This document shows, piece after piece, positions 9,588-18,674 of a stretch of DNA of 64,000 nucleotides (the first letter of the stretch is position 1; each line of letters starts with the position of its first letter). Source of the stretch: Acidimicrobiales bacterium (GTDB lineage Bacteria > Actinomycetota > Acidimicrobiia > Acidimicrobiales > Poriferisodalaceae); assembly GCA_014239555.1 (NCBI GenBank), contig JAAZYR010000008.1, positions 81,318 through 145,317 of the forward strand, written 5' to 3'. The notes under the pieces are model-generated. The model had not been told where the DNA came from. It saw nothing but the letters and a program-made list of their open reading frames with translations, and did no database searches. The position numbers were made by a program, and so were the translations under genes.

Positions 9588-10477
9588 CTGAACGGCTACC
9601 ACCTCCGCCTGAACACCCTCGTTCGGTGGTCTATTTTGGTAGCCCCGCAGATGCAGTCCCTGCCCTGGTTGCTTTGGTGGAAGCCGGGTTCGAAGTCCCC
9701 TTAGTAATAACGATGCCTGACCGCCGCCGAGGTCGAAGGGCGGCACCGTCCCCGACACCTGTCAAAGAAGCAGCGTTAGAACTGGGAATAGCAGTATCCG
9801 ATCAAATCTCTGACGCGCTCACGGTAGACGCGGACTGTGGTGTGGTCGTTGCATACGGCGAATTGATTGATACCAAAGTGCTGTCGCTGCTTCCGATGAT
9901 TAACGTTCATTTTTCTTTGCTCCCTCGATGGCGCGGGGCAGCACCGGTAGAGCGAGCTTTACTTGCGGGAGACAAAAAAACAGGTGTCTGCGTCATGGGT
10001 CTCGAGCCTGAGCTTGATACCGGTCCTTTGTACCGCCAATGTGAAATGAATATAAACCCAACGGTCACCGCGACGGAACTTCGAGCTGAGCTGGCGTCTC
10101 TCGGAGCACGCGAACTAGTCGCGGCCCTACGAGATGGGCTTCGTGACCCGGTTACTCAAGAGGGCGAGGTGAGCGTCGCTAAGAAGATCCATCGAGCGGA
10201 TTTGAAACTCGACTGGACCCGTGCCGCTACAGAGTTGGACCGGGTGGTTCGAGTGGGTGGTGCTTGGACCTTCGCTGGCTCCACTGTGCTCAAGGTGCAC
10301 GAAACGTGTCCCGTTGAGGGAACTGCAATTCCCGGGAAACTAAACGGCGACCTCGTGGGAACGGGAGACGGCTTGTTGCGCTTGCTCATTGTCCAACCTG
10401 AAGGAAAGTCCCGGTTGAAAGCGACAGCGTGGATCAATGGCGCTCGACTCGGACCTGACACGCAGCTAGGAACGTGA
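9584..10477 (+). CDS. fmt: Methionyl-tRNA formyltransferase
   Basis: Formylates initiator Met-tRNA using 10-formyl-tetrahydrofolate. At 297 residues, slightly under the usual 310, it has VVYFGSPADAVPAL near the N-terminus, the catalytic segment INVHFSLLPRWRGAAPVERA near residues 106-125 (Asn, His), and GLEPELDTGPLY with the catalytic Asp. The C-terminal OB-like domain starts near residue 205. GTG overlaps the def stop, and its own stop overlaps the rsmB start in the same GTGA manner. Confidence 0.96.
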   Translation: MTERLPPPPEHPRSVVYFGSPADAVPALVALVEAGFEVPLVITMPDRRRGRRAAPSPTPVKEAALELGIAVSDQISDALTVDADCGVVVAYGELIDTKVLSLLPMINVHFSLLPRWRGAAPVERALLAGDKKTGVCVMGLEPELDTGPLYRQCEMNINPTVTATELRAELASLGARELVAALRDGLRDPVTQEGEVSVAKKIHRADLKLDWTRAATELDRVVRVGGAWTFAGSTVLKVHETCPVEGTAIPGKLNGDLVGTGDGLLRLLIVQPEGKSRLKATAWINGARLGPDTQLGT

Positions 10478-11601
10478 AGAAATTGAATAGCCGGCAGGTG
10501 GCCGTTCAAGTCTTGATCGAGATAGAAAACGGTGCTCGTGCGAACGACAGCCTCGCTTCAAACTTAGCGTCCTCGGGAAGAGACCTCAGTAGACGTGATC
10601 GCGCGTTTGTCACCGAGTTAGTCCAGGGAACGACTCGTATGCGTCGAGCCATTGACTATGTGGTGCAACCCTTTCTTCAAAGAAAGCTGGACCCTGATGT
10701 TCGCGCAGCGCTGCGCATGGGAACTCATCAGCTGTTACATCTGGGAACTCCTCCCCATGCTGCGGTAAATGACACGGTCGATGTCGCGCCGCGAAGAGCG
10801 AGCGGTTTAGTCAACGCTGTACTTCGCAAGGTCTCCACCGCCAACCCGCAATGGCCCAACGAAGCGGTTCAACATAGCTACCCAGATTGGATATGGGACC
10901 TCTTCATCAACACATGGGGTCAAGATGGAAGAGCATCACTTATTGCTATGAACTCACCTGAGCGGCCTGTCGCTCGGCCCGATGGGTATATACAGGGACA
11001 GGCATCACGGTGGGTTAGCGACGAGGTCGACGCTGCATCGACCAAAGGGGGCTCCATGGTCGACCTCTGTGCCGCTCCCGGAGGCAAAACGACCGCTCTT
11101 GGGTCGCAGTGGTCATCGCTGTACGCCAACGAAATAGATCCCACGCGGGCGAAGAATTTACAAGAAACGATCAGCCGTCTCCGGCCGGGAGCTGCCGTCG
11201 TAGTAGGCGATGGGACTCGGGCACCGTTCGTTGATAGTTGTGTAGACGCTGTACTTGTGGACGCGCCGTGCAGCGGGCTAGGCGCTTTAGGGCGACGCAG
11301 CGACGCGCGATGGCAAATTTCAGAAAAGGCAATTAGCCGACTGGCTTTGATCCAAGGAGCATTGCTAGGCGAAGCATTTCGACTACTTCGCCCCGGAGGC
11401 ATCTTGAGTTACAGCGTGTGTACCGTAACCCAAGAAGAAACCATCAATGTGCCTAAGGATTTCGAGGCATCGCATCCCGAATTGGCGAATCTTGCTTTGA
11501 CAGCACCCCATTGGCGACCGCATCACCAAGGAGGGATTGTTCTCCCTCACGACTACGGGACCGATGGGATGGCCATATTTCAGTGGAAACGTCAACCATG
11601 A
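10474..11601 (+). CDS. rsmB: 16S rRNA (cytosine-967-C5)-methyltransferase, RsmB/Fmu type
   Basis: An SAM-dependent RNA m5C methyltransferase. The N-terminal NusB-like helical domain covers residues 1-140 (RQVAVQVLIEIENGA, RRDRAFVTELVQGTTR). The methyltransferase domain has the SAM motif DLCAAPGGKT near residue 197, DAPCSGLGALGRRSDARW near residue 265 (catalytic Cys) and YSVCTVTQEE near residue 312 (second Cys). At 375 residues it is shorter than E. coli RsmB (about 430), with a reduced middle section. GTG start overlapping fmt. Confidence 0.93.
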   Translation: MKKLNSRQVAVQVLIEIENGARANDSLASNLASSGRDLSRRDRAFVTELVQGTTRMRRAIDYVVQPFLQRKLDPDVRAALRMGTHQLLHLGTPPHAAVNDTVDVAPRRASGLVNAVLRKVSTANPQWPNEAVQHSYPDWIWDLFINTWGQDGRASLIAMNSPERPVARPDGYIQGQASRWVSDEVDAASTKGGSMVDLCAAPGGKTTALGSQWSSLYANEIDPTRAKNLQETISRLRPGAAVVVGDGTRAPFVDSCVDAVLVDAPCSGLGALGRRSDARWQISEKAISRLALIQGALLGEAFRLLRPGGILSYSVCTVTQEETINVPKDFEASHPELANLALTAPHWRPHHQGGIVLPHDYGTDGMAIFQWKRQP

Positions 11602-11611
11602 GGAATAAATA

Positions 11612-12190
11612 ATGCGGATTGGTCTAATTTCAGACACACATATACCCGAGGCGGGCCCAGAACTTTGGCCTCAGGCTTACGCCGCGTTCGACAAATGCGA
11701 CGCCATCCTCCATGCCGGTGACATTTATGACATTTCAGTAATCGAAAATCTTCATCGGATAGCGCCGACATGGGCGGCAAGGGGGAACGGTGATGACGGG
11801 TCTTCAGGCCGACTCGTTCAGCCTGATCATCCCCAGTTGTCCTCCGCGTGGATTCGCGAATTTGGGGGAGTCAGCGTTGGATTGACTCACCACATGCCAA
11901 TACCTGAGTTGCCGACCTACGGAGTTCGAGATGCCATTATTCGCCACTTCGATGGGGCCGACCTCGACGTTGTTGTCTATGGCGACACCCACGTTGAGCA
12001 CATCACAACTATCGACAATGTCCTATGCGTGAATCCTGGGTCACCAACGTTTCCGCACAACCTTTCGGTTCAATTAGGCACCGTTGGCTTTCTCGATATC
12101 ACCGATGGGAACGTAGAGGCCTCGGTTTGGCGACTCACCGAGGATGACATCGAACCCTTTGACTGGGACACCTGGGGGCGCCCATGGTGA
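11612..12190 (+). CDS. Calcineurin-like metallophosphoesterase, YfcE family
   Basis: A small binuclear-metal phosphodiesterase of the YfcE/MJ0936 family. The metal ligands are all visible: SDTHIPE at the N-terminus, HAGDI near residue 37, ARGNGDD near residue 60, GLTHHMP, and GDTHVEH near residue 125. NPGSP follows, as usual in this family. The 192-residue length is normal. The substrate is unknown; family members hydrolyse phosphodiesters such as bis-pNPP in vitro. It begins 10 bp after rsmB and may be read with it. Confidence 0.88.
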   Translation: MRIGLISDTHIPEAGPELWPQAYAAFDKCDAILHAGDIYDISVIENLHRIAPTWAARGNGDDGSSGRLVQPDHPQLSSAWIREFGGVSVGLTHHMPIPELPTYGVRDAIIRHFDGADLDVVVYGDTHVEHITTIDNVLCVNPGSPTFPHNLSVQLGTVGFLDITDGNVEASVWRLTEDDIEPFDWDTWGRPW

Positions 12191-12243
12191 AGGTTGACTA
12201 GCGTCGTAGATGTTTCTGTTGTCCTACAAAGGGAAGTAAAGCG

Positions 12244-13245
12244 ATGGACAAGACGGCATGGTTAGCTAGCACCATTGAGGAACCGGTGGACGCACTAGAA
12301 GAGATTGTCGATCCCCATCATCATTTGTGGGATTTCCCCACTGGGACTTATCTTTTACCCGAGTTACATGAAGACACTGGTTCTGGTCACAACGTCACCC
12401 AGACAGTGTTTGTCGAGTGCGGGGCTGGGTACAAAGATCAAGGACCTGATTATCTTCGGCCGGTAGGCGAAGTGGAGTTTGTGAACGAACAAGCGAATCT
12501 TTCGGCGGAGCAAGACGGAGCGGAAATTGCTGCGATCGTGGGATTCGCTGATCTAACGCGAGGAGAGGCCGTAGCAGAGGTGTTGGCTGCTCAAGACGCC
12601 GCAGGTGGAGGGAGATTTCGGGGCATTCGTCACGCCAACGCATGGGATCTAAGCGACGAGATTCGTGCATCGCACACCAAACCCCCTCCCGGGTTGTTGG
12701 GCCACGACGACTTTCGCGCCGGATTCGCGACACTGGGTCAGATGGGGTTTAGTTTCGACGCATGGATGTTTCATCCTCAGGTAAAAGAGTTAGTGGAGTT
12801 GGTAGCCGCGGTTCCAGACACTCCTGTTGTGCTCGACCACATAGGAGGTCCGTTAGGTATCGGACCATATGAGGGAGCTCGCGATGCGGTCCGATCGACG
12901 CTGCGCCCCGCTCTTGAAGCACTTGCACAACATGAACATGTCGTAGTCAAAGTCGGGGGAATAGGCATGAGCATTTATGGGGCTGGTCTCAATCGCCTGC
13001 CCGAGGCCCCGACTTCGGAACATGTCGCAAATGTGTGGAGCGAGGACATAAGGCATTGCGTCGACACTTTTGGGCCAGAACGGTGCATGTTCGAAAGTAA
13101 CTTCCCTGTAGATAAACAGGGCTGTTCGTACACGGTGCTCTTCAACGCTTTCCAACGGATCGCCGACGAGGCCGGATGGAGCGCTTCGGAGCGAGGTCAG
13201 CTTTTTTCAGGAACGGCTCGCCGTTTTTACCGTATAAACCCTTAG
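12244..13245 (+). CDS. TIM-barrel metal-dependent amidohydrolase (COG3618-like)
   Basis: An amidohydrolase-2 family protein of 333 residues. VDPHHHLWDFPTG near residue 22 is the metal-binding start of the barrel, HPQV near residue 178, VVLDHIGGP near residue 198 and MFESNFPVDK near residue 280 (with the active-site Asp) complete the family pattern. Relatives hydrolyse lactones or decarboxylate aromatic acids, so the substrate cannot be inferred. AAGGGAAG at 12228-12235 is a good Shine-Dalgarno. It starts an accessory block that separates rsmB from the riboflavin genes. Confidence 0.85.
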   Translation: MDKTAWLASTIEEPVDALEEIVDPHHHLWDFPTGTYLLPELHEDTGSGHNVTQTVFVECGAGYKDQGPDYLRPVGEVEFVNEQANLSAEQDGAEIAAIVGFADLTRGEAVAEVLAAQDAAGGGRFRGIRHANAWDLSDEIRASHTKPPPGLLGHDDFRAGFATLGQMGFSFDAWMFHPQVKELVELVAAVPDTPVVLDHIGGPLGIGPYEGARDAVRSTLRPALEALAQHEHVVVKVGGIGMSIYGAGLNRLPEAPTSEHVANVWSEDIRHCVDTFGPERCMFESNFPVDKQGCSYTVLFNAFQRIADEAGWSASERGQLFSGTARRFYRINP

Positions 13246-13249
13246 GGAA

Positions 13250-13825
13250 ATGCCTGCTCCGCGGATAGAGACACCACGGCTCCTACTTCGCCATTGGTGT
13301 CAAGAAGATCGGGAACCTTTCGCTCAAATGAACAGCGACAGCGAGGTGATGAGGTATTTTCCGCAGACCTTAGATCGCGTCCAGAGCGATCTATTCGCAG
13401 AGGTCATACAAATTGGACTCGAAGAACGAGATCACGGTTTATGGGCAGTGGAACTGAGAAATGACAGATCTTTAGAGCCGGCACCTTTCATCGGATTTGT
13501 GGGCTTATCGGTGCCAACCTGGAATGCTTCGTTCACGCCATGTATCGAGATCGGGTGGAGACTCAATCGCCCATTTTGGGGACATGGATTTGCAACCGAG
13601 GCTGCGAAACACGTTCTTCGTTATGGATTTCAGGTATTAAAGCTAGGTGAGGTGCTGTCGTTTACGTCTCTGCCCAACGTTCGGTCCATGGCGGTAATGG
13701 AGCGCCTCGGAATGACACGCGACATAACGGAAGATTTCGATCACCCTAAAGTCGAAACCAATAATGAATTGTGTCGACATGCCCTTTATCGAATCAGCGA
13801 TAAGAAATGGGCAAACTCGAATTGA
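13250..13825 (+). CDS. GNAT N-acetyltransferase, RimJ/RimL-like
   Basis: Begins RIETPRLLLRHWCQEDREPFAQMNSD, the usual start of RimJ/RimL-type acetyltransferases. IEIGWRLNRPFWGHGFATEA near residues 100-120 is the acetyl-CoA pyrophosphate loop (Q/RxxGxG/A in the form FWGHGFA), and SFTSLPNVRSMAVMERLGM is motif B. The 191-residue length fits. It starts four bases after the amidohydrolase stop and is probably co-transcribed. The acceptor is unknown; this subfamily often modifies small molecules or protein N-termini. Confidence 0.88.
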   Translation: MPAPRIETPRLLLRHWCQEDREPFAQMNSDSEVMRYFPQTLDRVQSDLFAEVIQIGLEERDHGLWAVELRNDRSLEPAPFIGFVGLSVPTWNASFTPCIEIGWRLNRPFWGHGFATEAAKHVLRYGFQVLKLGEVLSFTSLPNVRSMAVMERLGMTRDITEDFDHPKVETNNELCRHALYRISDKKWANSN

Positions 13826-13836
13826 GTCGCGTCGAC

Positions 13837-14607
13837 CTACGTCAAACCCTTTGAGGAACGATCAAGATCGGCCCACTGTGCCTCGTCGTGCCCGAATAAA
13901 AGCCTGCAACCCTGCTCATCGCGCAAAGCCTTGAGATAACCCATTGAACTCAATTGCATCTCATGATCAAAGCCGAACGGGGGCAATAACATCTTTTCGA
14001 GAACATCTTCCCAGTAGACACAATCGCCGGTCAAGATGACGGGCCCGCTGGCTAAATTTACTCTCAGAGATTGATGACCAGCAGTGTGGCCTGGAGTTGG
14101 CAGACATAAAACTGATCCATCGCCGAAGACGTCATGCTGACCTTCGATTTGCAACACATCGTGCCCTAAATCAAAATCATCTGGTTTATAGACCTCGTAT
14201 TCGATCAGCTTCGGATGATGGCCTGATTGCCACTCAGAGCGCTGCACGATGATCTGAGCGTTTGGTACCAGCGCGGTTCCACCACAGTGATCAAAATGAA
14301 GGTGGCTGAACACGATCTTGTCAACCGAAGAAGGATCTACATCAACAGTTTCGAGTCGGGCTGAGACAACGTCGTTGTTGTCGAAACGCGATTCGAACTG
14401 ACGCGCCATCAACGGATATCGTGCGGCGACACCATCAACTAAATCAGTGTGAAGTCCCGTATCGAAAAGAAGCGTTTGTCCACTGGGATGCACCACCAAC
14501 CAGCTAGGAATTGGCAGATCAACGTTGCCGTTGAGACCAGCAACCACGGATGAGGCTGCGGTGGAAAGCCATCCGCATTCGAGTGGAACTAGTCGCAGTT
14601 GAGTCAT
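13837..14607 (-). CDS. Metallo-beta-lactamase-fold hydrolase, N-acyl homoserine lactonase-like
   Basis: A 256-residue MBL-fold enzyme with the metal motif SHLHFDHCGG near residue 100, TPGHTAGHQS near residue 170, LTGDCVYW near residue 192 and a final LFGHDEAQW near residue 240. This set, with the N-terminal LLFDTGLHTDL, matches the quorum-quenching lactonase (AiiA-like) family. Lactonase activity on acyl homoserine lactones is not proven; general lactone or ester hydrolysis is equally possible. It is the last of a run of minus-strand genes with amidase and crotonase and ends head-to-head with the GNAT gene. Confidence 0.85.
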   Translation of the reverse strand: MTQLRLVPLECGWLSTAASSVVAGLNGNVDLPIPSWLVVHPSGQTLLFDTGLHTDLVDGVAARYPLMARQFESRFDNNDVVSARLETVDVDPSSVDKIVFSHLHFDHCGGTALVPNAQIIVQRSEWQSGHHPKLIEYEVYKPDDFDLGHDVLQIEGQHDVFGDGSVLCLPTPGHTAGHQSLRVNLASGPVILTGDCVYWEDVLEKMLLPPFGFDHEMQLSSMGYLKALRDEQGCRLLFGHDEAQWADLDRSSKGLT

Positions 14608-14653
14608 CTCAAAACGTTAGCTTCGCTGGAGCCCCAGGTGTCGGCGTTCTTTG

Positions 14654-16069
14654 CTACCTATCTTCTCGCGCCCAGAGTTGGTCAGTTAATCGGCCGCAAC
14701 GCCCCTGGATTACTTCCAGTGCGTCGCAGATCGTGTCTTCTCGATAACGCTGACCGACGATTTGGACTGCCGCTGGCCGATCTTCGACGAGATCCATTGC
14801 TATGACTCCGGCGGGCAAGCCTAGATAATTGATCCCCATGGAGTAAGCAGAAGCTTCTAGGAAGTCTTTACAGGCATCGAAGCTTTGAAGGTCGTAGTCC
14901 CAATCGTAAAGACGGTTCATGTAGAACGGTGTAATTACCAGTGGGTGCTCAACCAAAAAGAGATTCCACTCGCGCATCATGCGAGTGCGGTCCCCGGAGC
15001 CCTGGATATATCCATCTAAATCAAGCAGTTCGCCCATTTGAAAGAAATATTCAAAGGTCGTCTGGATATCCGTGCTCCCGTACTCGTCAACCTGCGGTTT
15101 AAGTGCTGTATTCATTTCGGTAGTTAATGTTCGGAACCAATCTCTGAAAGGTTCCTGAATCGATGGGGTTTTCACTTCGACGACACGGTATCCAGCGTCG
15201 GTTAACGCCTCGGCGGCTCGATCGATCAGTTCAAGGATTCCATCGTGTATCGGGTACCCACAGGGATCTTTAGTTACGGCCACTGAGATCGGTTCGCGGA
15301 CCTCAGGTCCTCGCCACGGAATAGGTGGACATAGAGGATCTCGCGGGTCCGGTGTAATCATGACTTCGGTGGCAATCGATAAGTCGCTTGCGTCGCGAGC
15401 CATGATGCCTTGCACCGATATCACCTGAGACAAAGGGCTGCGTTCTGCGGGAGCGGTTGAGTTAAATACAGGGACTCGATTGCTCGTGGGTTTCACTGTT
15501 GTGATGCCGTTGGCCAGTGCGGGGTATCTAAGTGACCCACCGATGTCGTTTCCGTGATGTAACGGTCCGAAGCCTGCAGCTGCGGCAGATCCGCCCCCAC
15601 CTGAAGATCCGCCTGGAGAGGCGTCTTCGTCCCAAGGGTTAAAGGTGCGTCCCCTCAGCGGGTTCACCGTCGTTCCGCGCATGGAAAACTCGGGGACGTT
15701 TGTGCGCCCAACAATGATTGCACCCGCATGGCGGAGATTGCGGACCAGCGGAGCGTCCTCTGATGCAATCAAATCCGCGAACGCGGGAACACCATTCGGA
15801 GTTGCCTGACCAGCGACGTCAATGTTTTCCTTGATCGTTACAGGTACGCCGTGCAAAGGACCTATTGGAGCTCCATCAGCCAAAGCAGCGTCGGCTTCGG
15901 CGGCAGCCGTCAGCGCCTGCTCAGGAAATTCAACGGTAATCGCATTTAGCTCTGGGTTTTTTTCTGCAATTCGGCCGAGAACTGCTTCGACAATCTCCGT
16001 TGCTGAGAATTCTTTCTTTTGAATTCCATGGACGATTTCTCGCGCACTTAAGCGCCATAACTCGCTCAT
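14654..16069 (-). CDS. Amidase (amidase-signature family)
   Basis: A 471-residue amidase-signature enzyme. The Ser-cisSer-Lys triad is visible as TIKENID near residue 77 (Lys), GGSSGGGGSAAAA near residue 153 (cis-Ser) and NDIGGSLRYPA near residue 175 (nucleophile Ser). HGVPVTIKEN and VGRTNVPEFSMRG are the usual flanking motifs. No GatB or GatC gene lies near, so this is more likely a catabolic amidase than the tRNA amidotransferase subunit. Eight bases separate it from the upstream crotonase gene, suggesting one transcript. Confidence 0.9.
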   Translation of the reverse strand: MSELWRLSAREIVHGIQKKEFSATEIVEAVLGRIAEKNPELNAITVEFPEQALTAAAEADAALADGAPIGPLHGVPVTIKENIDVAGQATPNGVPAFADLIASEDAPLVRNLRHAGAIIVGRTNVPEFSMRGTTVNPLRGRTFNPWDEDASPGGSSGGGGSAAAAGFGPLHHGNDIGGSLRYPALANGITTVKPTSNRVPVFNSTAPAERSPLSQVISVQGIMARDASDLSIATEVMITPDPRDPLCPPIPWRGPEVREPISVAVTKDPCGYPIHDGILELIDRAAEALTDAGYRVVEVKTPSIQEPFRDWFRTLTTEMNTALKPQVDEYGSTDIQTTFEYFFQMGELLDLDGYIQGSGDRTRMMREWNLFLVEHPLVITPFYMNRLYDWDYDLQSFDACKDFLEASAYSMGINYLGLPAGVIAMDLVEDRPAAVQIVGQRYREDTICDALEVIQGRCGRLTDQLWAREDR

Positions 16070-16077
16070 TTTGCCTC

Positions 16078-16923
16078 CTAAAATCCATCTCGAAACGGAC
16101 GATGATTCGGAAATTCGGCATCTCGATTCTCGGTGCTAGCAGTGAAGGCTTCGGCCATGTCGTCAGTATCGAACATGGCTGCATTCCAAGTCGCAATATA
16201 TTCAAGTCCGTCGGCGACGGAATGATCTCGACCGTAGTTAAGTGTTTGTTTGGTTCCCCAGATAGCCATGGGGCTCTTCGATGCGATTAGGCCAGCTGTT
16301 TCAAATACTGCAGTGAGCATCTCGTCGTGATCAGCGTATATTTCGTTTACGAAACCACGTTCTTTGGCCTCAGCTGCGGCCATGTTGCGTCCCGTGTAAG
16401 CGAGTTCTCGAACGACACCCTCTGGCACCAGCTTTGGCATTCTTTGAAGAGTTCCGACGTCTGCCGTCATGCCGATGTTGATCTCGTGGATACAGAAGAA
16501 GGCGTCCTCGGTTGCGTATCGCAGGTCCGTAGCGGAAACCATATCGATTCCTCCGCCGATGCATGCACCCTGAATAGCAGTCAAGACAGGAAGGCGACTT
16601 TCTTCCAAACAGCTGAATGTACGCTGCAGCTTTAATGCAGTCGAACGAAAAGCTGCTCTTTGACGGCTGCCGTGTTGTGAGTGTTCTTGTCCGCTCACAA
16701 TATTGTTTCCGGCGAAAACGCTTAAGTCCATTCCAGAGCAGAAGTGTCTACCTTCCGCAGAAAGGACGATGGCTCTCGCGTCGCCACCAGCTGATAGCTC
16801 ATCAATAATCTCTGGCAGTTCTTGCCAAAATTCAGGAATCATCGAGTTTGCGCGCTCGGGCCGAGTCATCCGCACATGCGCTACGTGATTACTGGTTTCA
16901 ACGTTGAAGCAGGTATAAGTCAC
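16078..16923 (-). CDS. Crotonase-family enzyme, dienoyl-CoA isomerase-like
   Basis: A 281-residue enoyl-CoA hydratase/isomerase family protein. RHFCSGMDLSVF near residue 60 and IQGACIGGGIDM near residue 110 form the CoA oxyanion hole. FFCIHEINIGMTADVGTLQR near residue 140 closely resembles the active site of delta3,5-delta2,4-dienoyl-CoA isomerase (ECH1), with Glu and Asp eight residues apart as in the rat enzyme. Isomerisation of dienoyl-CoA from unsaturated fatty acids is therefore the best guess. The start is GTG, directly at the foot of a long hairpin (16923-16974) and without a clear Shine-Dalgarno. Confidence 0.88.
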   Translation of the reverse strand: MTYTCFNVETSNHVAHVRMTRPERANSMIPEFWQELPEIIDELSAGGDARAIVLSAEGRHFCSGMDLSVFAGNNIVSGQEHSQHGSRQRAAFRSTALKLQRTFSCLEESRLPVLTAIQGACIGGGIDMVSATDLRYATEDAFFCIHEINIGMTADVGTLQRMPKLVPEGVVRELAYTGRNMAAAEAKERGFVNEIYADHDEMLTAVFETAGLIASKSPMAIWGTKQTLNYGRDHSVADGLEYIATWNAAMFDTDDMAEAFTASTENRDAEFPNHRPFRDGF

Positions 16924-16974
16924 ACAGCGACCCTAGATCGCAGACGGGCATCATGCGACCTCTAGGAAGCTGTG
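16923..16974 (-). promoter_or_regulatory. Long interrupted hairpin abutting the GTG start of the crotonase gene
   Basis: Three stacked helices separated by small internal loops: CACAGC (16923-16928) with GCTGTG (16969-16974), CCTAG (16932-16936) with CTAGG (16962-16966), and TCGCA (16938-16942) with TGCGA (16954-16958). The outer arm includes the first base of the GTG start codon, so the structure fills the place of a ribosome binding site. No U-run follows it in either direction. It could be a translational control element, an attenuated terminator of the upstream small gene, or an unrelated palindromic insertion. Confidence 0.6.
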
Positions 16975-16981
16975 ACTTGGG

Positions 16982-17386
16982 TCAGCCCGACAACACAACG
17001 CCCAGCACCAAGGCTGCCAGAGCGGCGAGAAGGGCTAGCCCAGCACTGGCACCTCGTATCGATGCCTTATCGGTGGACTGATGTAGCCATGCGCCAAACC
17101 CGGAAAGTGCTACCAGAAGCATCTTGATTCCCAGCAGCGCATTCCAGCTTGCGGTAGTGCTCGGTAGGGACACCATGTTCCAAATTCCGGTGAAGACGGC
17201 GAGACCAAAAAATGGCCACGCAATACGCCCGAACGCTCTGGCGATACTCGGTAGTGCTTCAGGGTGCGAACGACGAAGAGCAGGGACTAAAGCACCAACG
17301 ACAATTTGTCCTCCAACCCAAACGCAGATAGATAGGACGTGAAGAAATACGCGAACAGTTTCGACGTCGAATGAAACATCGCGCAT
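16982..17386 (-). CDS. Small integral membrane protein, CopD-like
   Basis: A 134-residue protein with about four hydrophobic segments (residues about 10-32, 52-70, 83-100 and 112-132). VRVFLHVLSICVWVGGQ near the N-terminus resembles the first helix of CopD/DUF2269-type membrane proteins, with a His and Trp in the usual places. There is no copA or copC next to it, so a copper role is only suggestive. It lies between the crotonase and amidohydrolase genes on the same strand. Confidence 0.7.
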   Translation of the reverse strand: MRDVSFDVETVRVFLHVLSICVWVGGQIVVGALVPALRRSHPEALPSIARAFGRIAWPFFGLAVFTGIWNMVSLPSTTASWNALLGIKMLLVALSGFGAWLHQSTDKASIRGASAGLALLAALAALVLGVVLSG

Positions 17387-17453
17387 GATGACCCCTCGTG
17401 TTTCACGGGTTCGTGTAGCCCGCGTCTCAGATCCTAGAAGACAGCCCCTCGGA

Positions 17454-18611
17454 TTAGGAGTTCAGAAGACTTGCCATGTTGTCGGCATAAAATTTCCCAA
17501 GCACTTCTTCTGGCATCCCATCTAAAGAAGCTTCAAATCTTCCTAGCGGGTTCCTGCCGCCCTCGATATGGGGGTAGTCGGAAGAAAACATATAAAGGTC
17601 AGGGTTTGACTCTCGAATCATCGCCCCGACGTCCTCAAACGGGTACGGGGTGAAAGCCATCTGGCGCGTGATTAGTTCTGAAGGGGCTGAACTTAAGGCA
17701 GCAAGATCTGGCTCTGACCGCTTCCAAATTTGCGCCACGAGATCTAAGCGGCGAAGAAGCGAGGGCACCCATCCGGCACCTAGCTCGATAACTCCTCCAC
17801 GAAGTTCAGGGTGCCGTTCGAGTACACCATCCAAAACCAATGCGCCTACAAAGGTTTCGGCTGCGTGGTGGAGCGCAATCATGTCCTTTCCGCGCACGTT
17901 CTCGCCACCCCCTAACCAGTCAGTCGGCACTGGTCGACCGGTGTCCATCCACTCGGGTTTGATCTGGAGAGGGTTACCTCCGACGTGGAGCAGAAACGGA
18001 ATTTTTGCTTCAGCTATTCGGGCCCACACGGGATCGAGGTCATTGTGTCCTGGTGACCTTCCACCTGCCGGGCGGTGGGGGACCCAGATAGCACCAAGGC
18101 CAAGTGAAATAGCAAATTCCAGTTCCTTCAAGCTGGCCGCTGGGTCGTCTAGCGGAAGTAGCGCCACTCCAATGAGGCGGGAATCGTCTGCGCAGAACTC
18201 GGCCATTGCTCTGTTATGTGCGCGAGCAGTGCCGTAACGAACCTCTAGATCGGATGTGGGATCAAAAGCAACAGGAGCGCTGAAAGTAGAGAAAACAAAT
18301 TGTTGCTGGAATCCGAGCAGATCGAGAGCGGTGCCGCGTTCGTGTCTATTGAATGCTCCGAGAGCGAGGTACCCCTTCGGTCCAGCAATGAGGTCGTCCC
18401 CGAGAGCAACCAGTTCCGCCACTTTTTCTGGGGAATGTGCACCTGTACGTGCTGCCTCTTGCCAGGAATCGCTACTCCTTGCTCCAGCGTCGAAGTCAAT
18501 TTGTGGGATGCGATCGCGTAGTCCGGGGTCCGCGTGAGCGGTGAGGAAATCAGGTAACTCCATGAGGTGACTGTCGGCGTCAAAGTATGTGCGTTCTCGT
18601 GCGTAGGCCAT
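17454..18611 (-). CDS. Amidohydrolase-2 family protein
   Basis: A 385-residue TIM-barrel hydrolase/decarboxylase. It starts ERTYFDADSHLMELPDF (the Asp-x-His metal motif, here DADSH), followed by IWVPHRP, LLHVGGNP near residue 225, IALHHAAETFVGALV near residue 258 and MFSSDYPHIEGGRNP near residue 350. This resembles the many amidohydrolase-2 proteins found in actinobacterial and SAR202 catabolic regions. I chose ATG 18611 over an in-frame start at 18725 because the latter would overlap the divergent mog gene and add 38 residues without similarity. Substrate unknown. Confidence 0.87.
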   Translation of the reverse strand: MAYARERTYFDADSHLMELPDFLTAHADPGLRDRIPQIDFDAGARSSDSWQEAARTGAHSPEKVAELVALGDDLIAGPKGYLALGAFNRHERGTALDLLGFQQQFVFSTFSAPVAFDPTSDLEVRYGTARAHNRAMAEFCADDSRLIGVALLPLDDPAASLKELEFAISLGLGAIWVPHRPAGGRSPGHNDLDPVWARIAEAKIPFLLHVGGNPLQIKPEWMDTGRPVPTDWLGGGENVRGKDMIALHHAAETFVGALVLDGVLERHPELRGGVIELGAGWVPSLLRRLDLVAQIWKRSEPDLAALSSAPSELITRQMAFTPYPFEDVGAMIRESNPDLYMFSSDYPHIEGGRNPLGRFEASLDGMPEEVLGKFYADNMASLLNS

Positions 18612-18674
18612 GTCACGAAGGTAGTTGCCCGACGCACCCGGATGCTTAAGAAGCCTTGGCGGTAGTCTCCGGAT

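Noticed and set aside
13837..14607. True quorum-quenching system
   Set aside because: Lactonase-type motifs are present, but there is no luxI/luxR or other quorum gene nearby and MBL proteins have many substrates.
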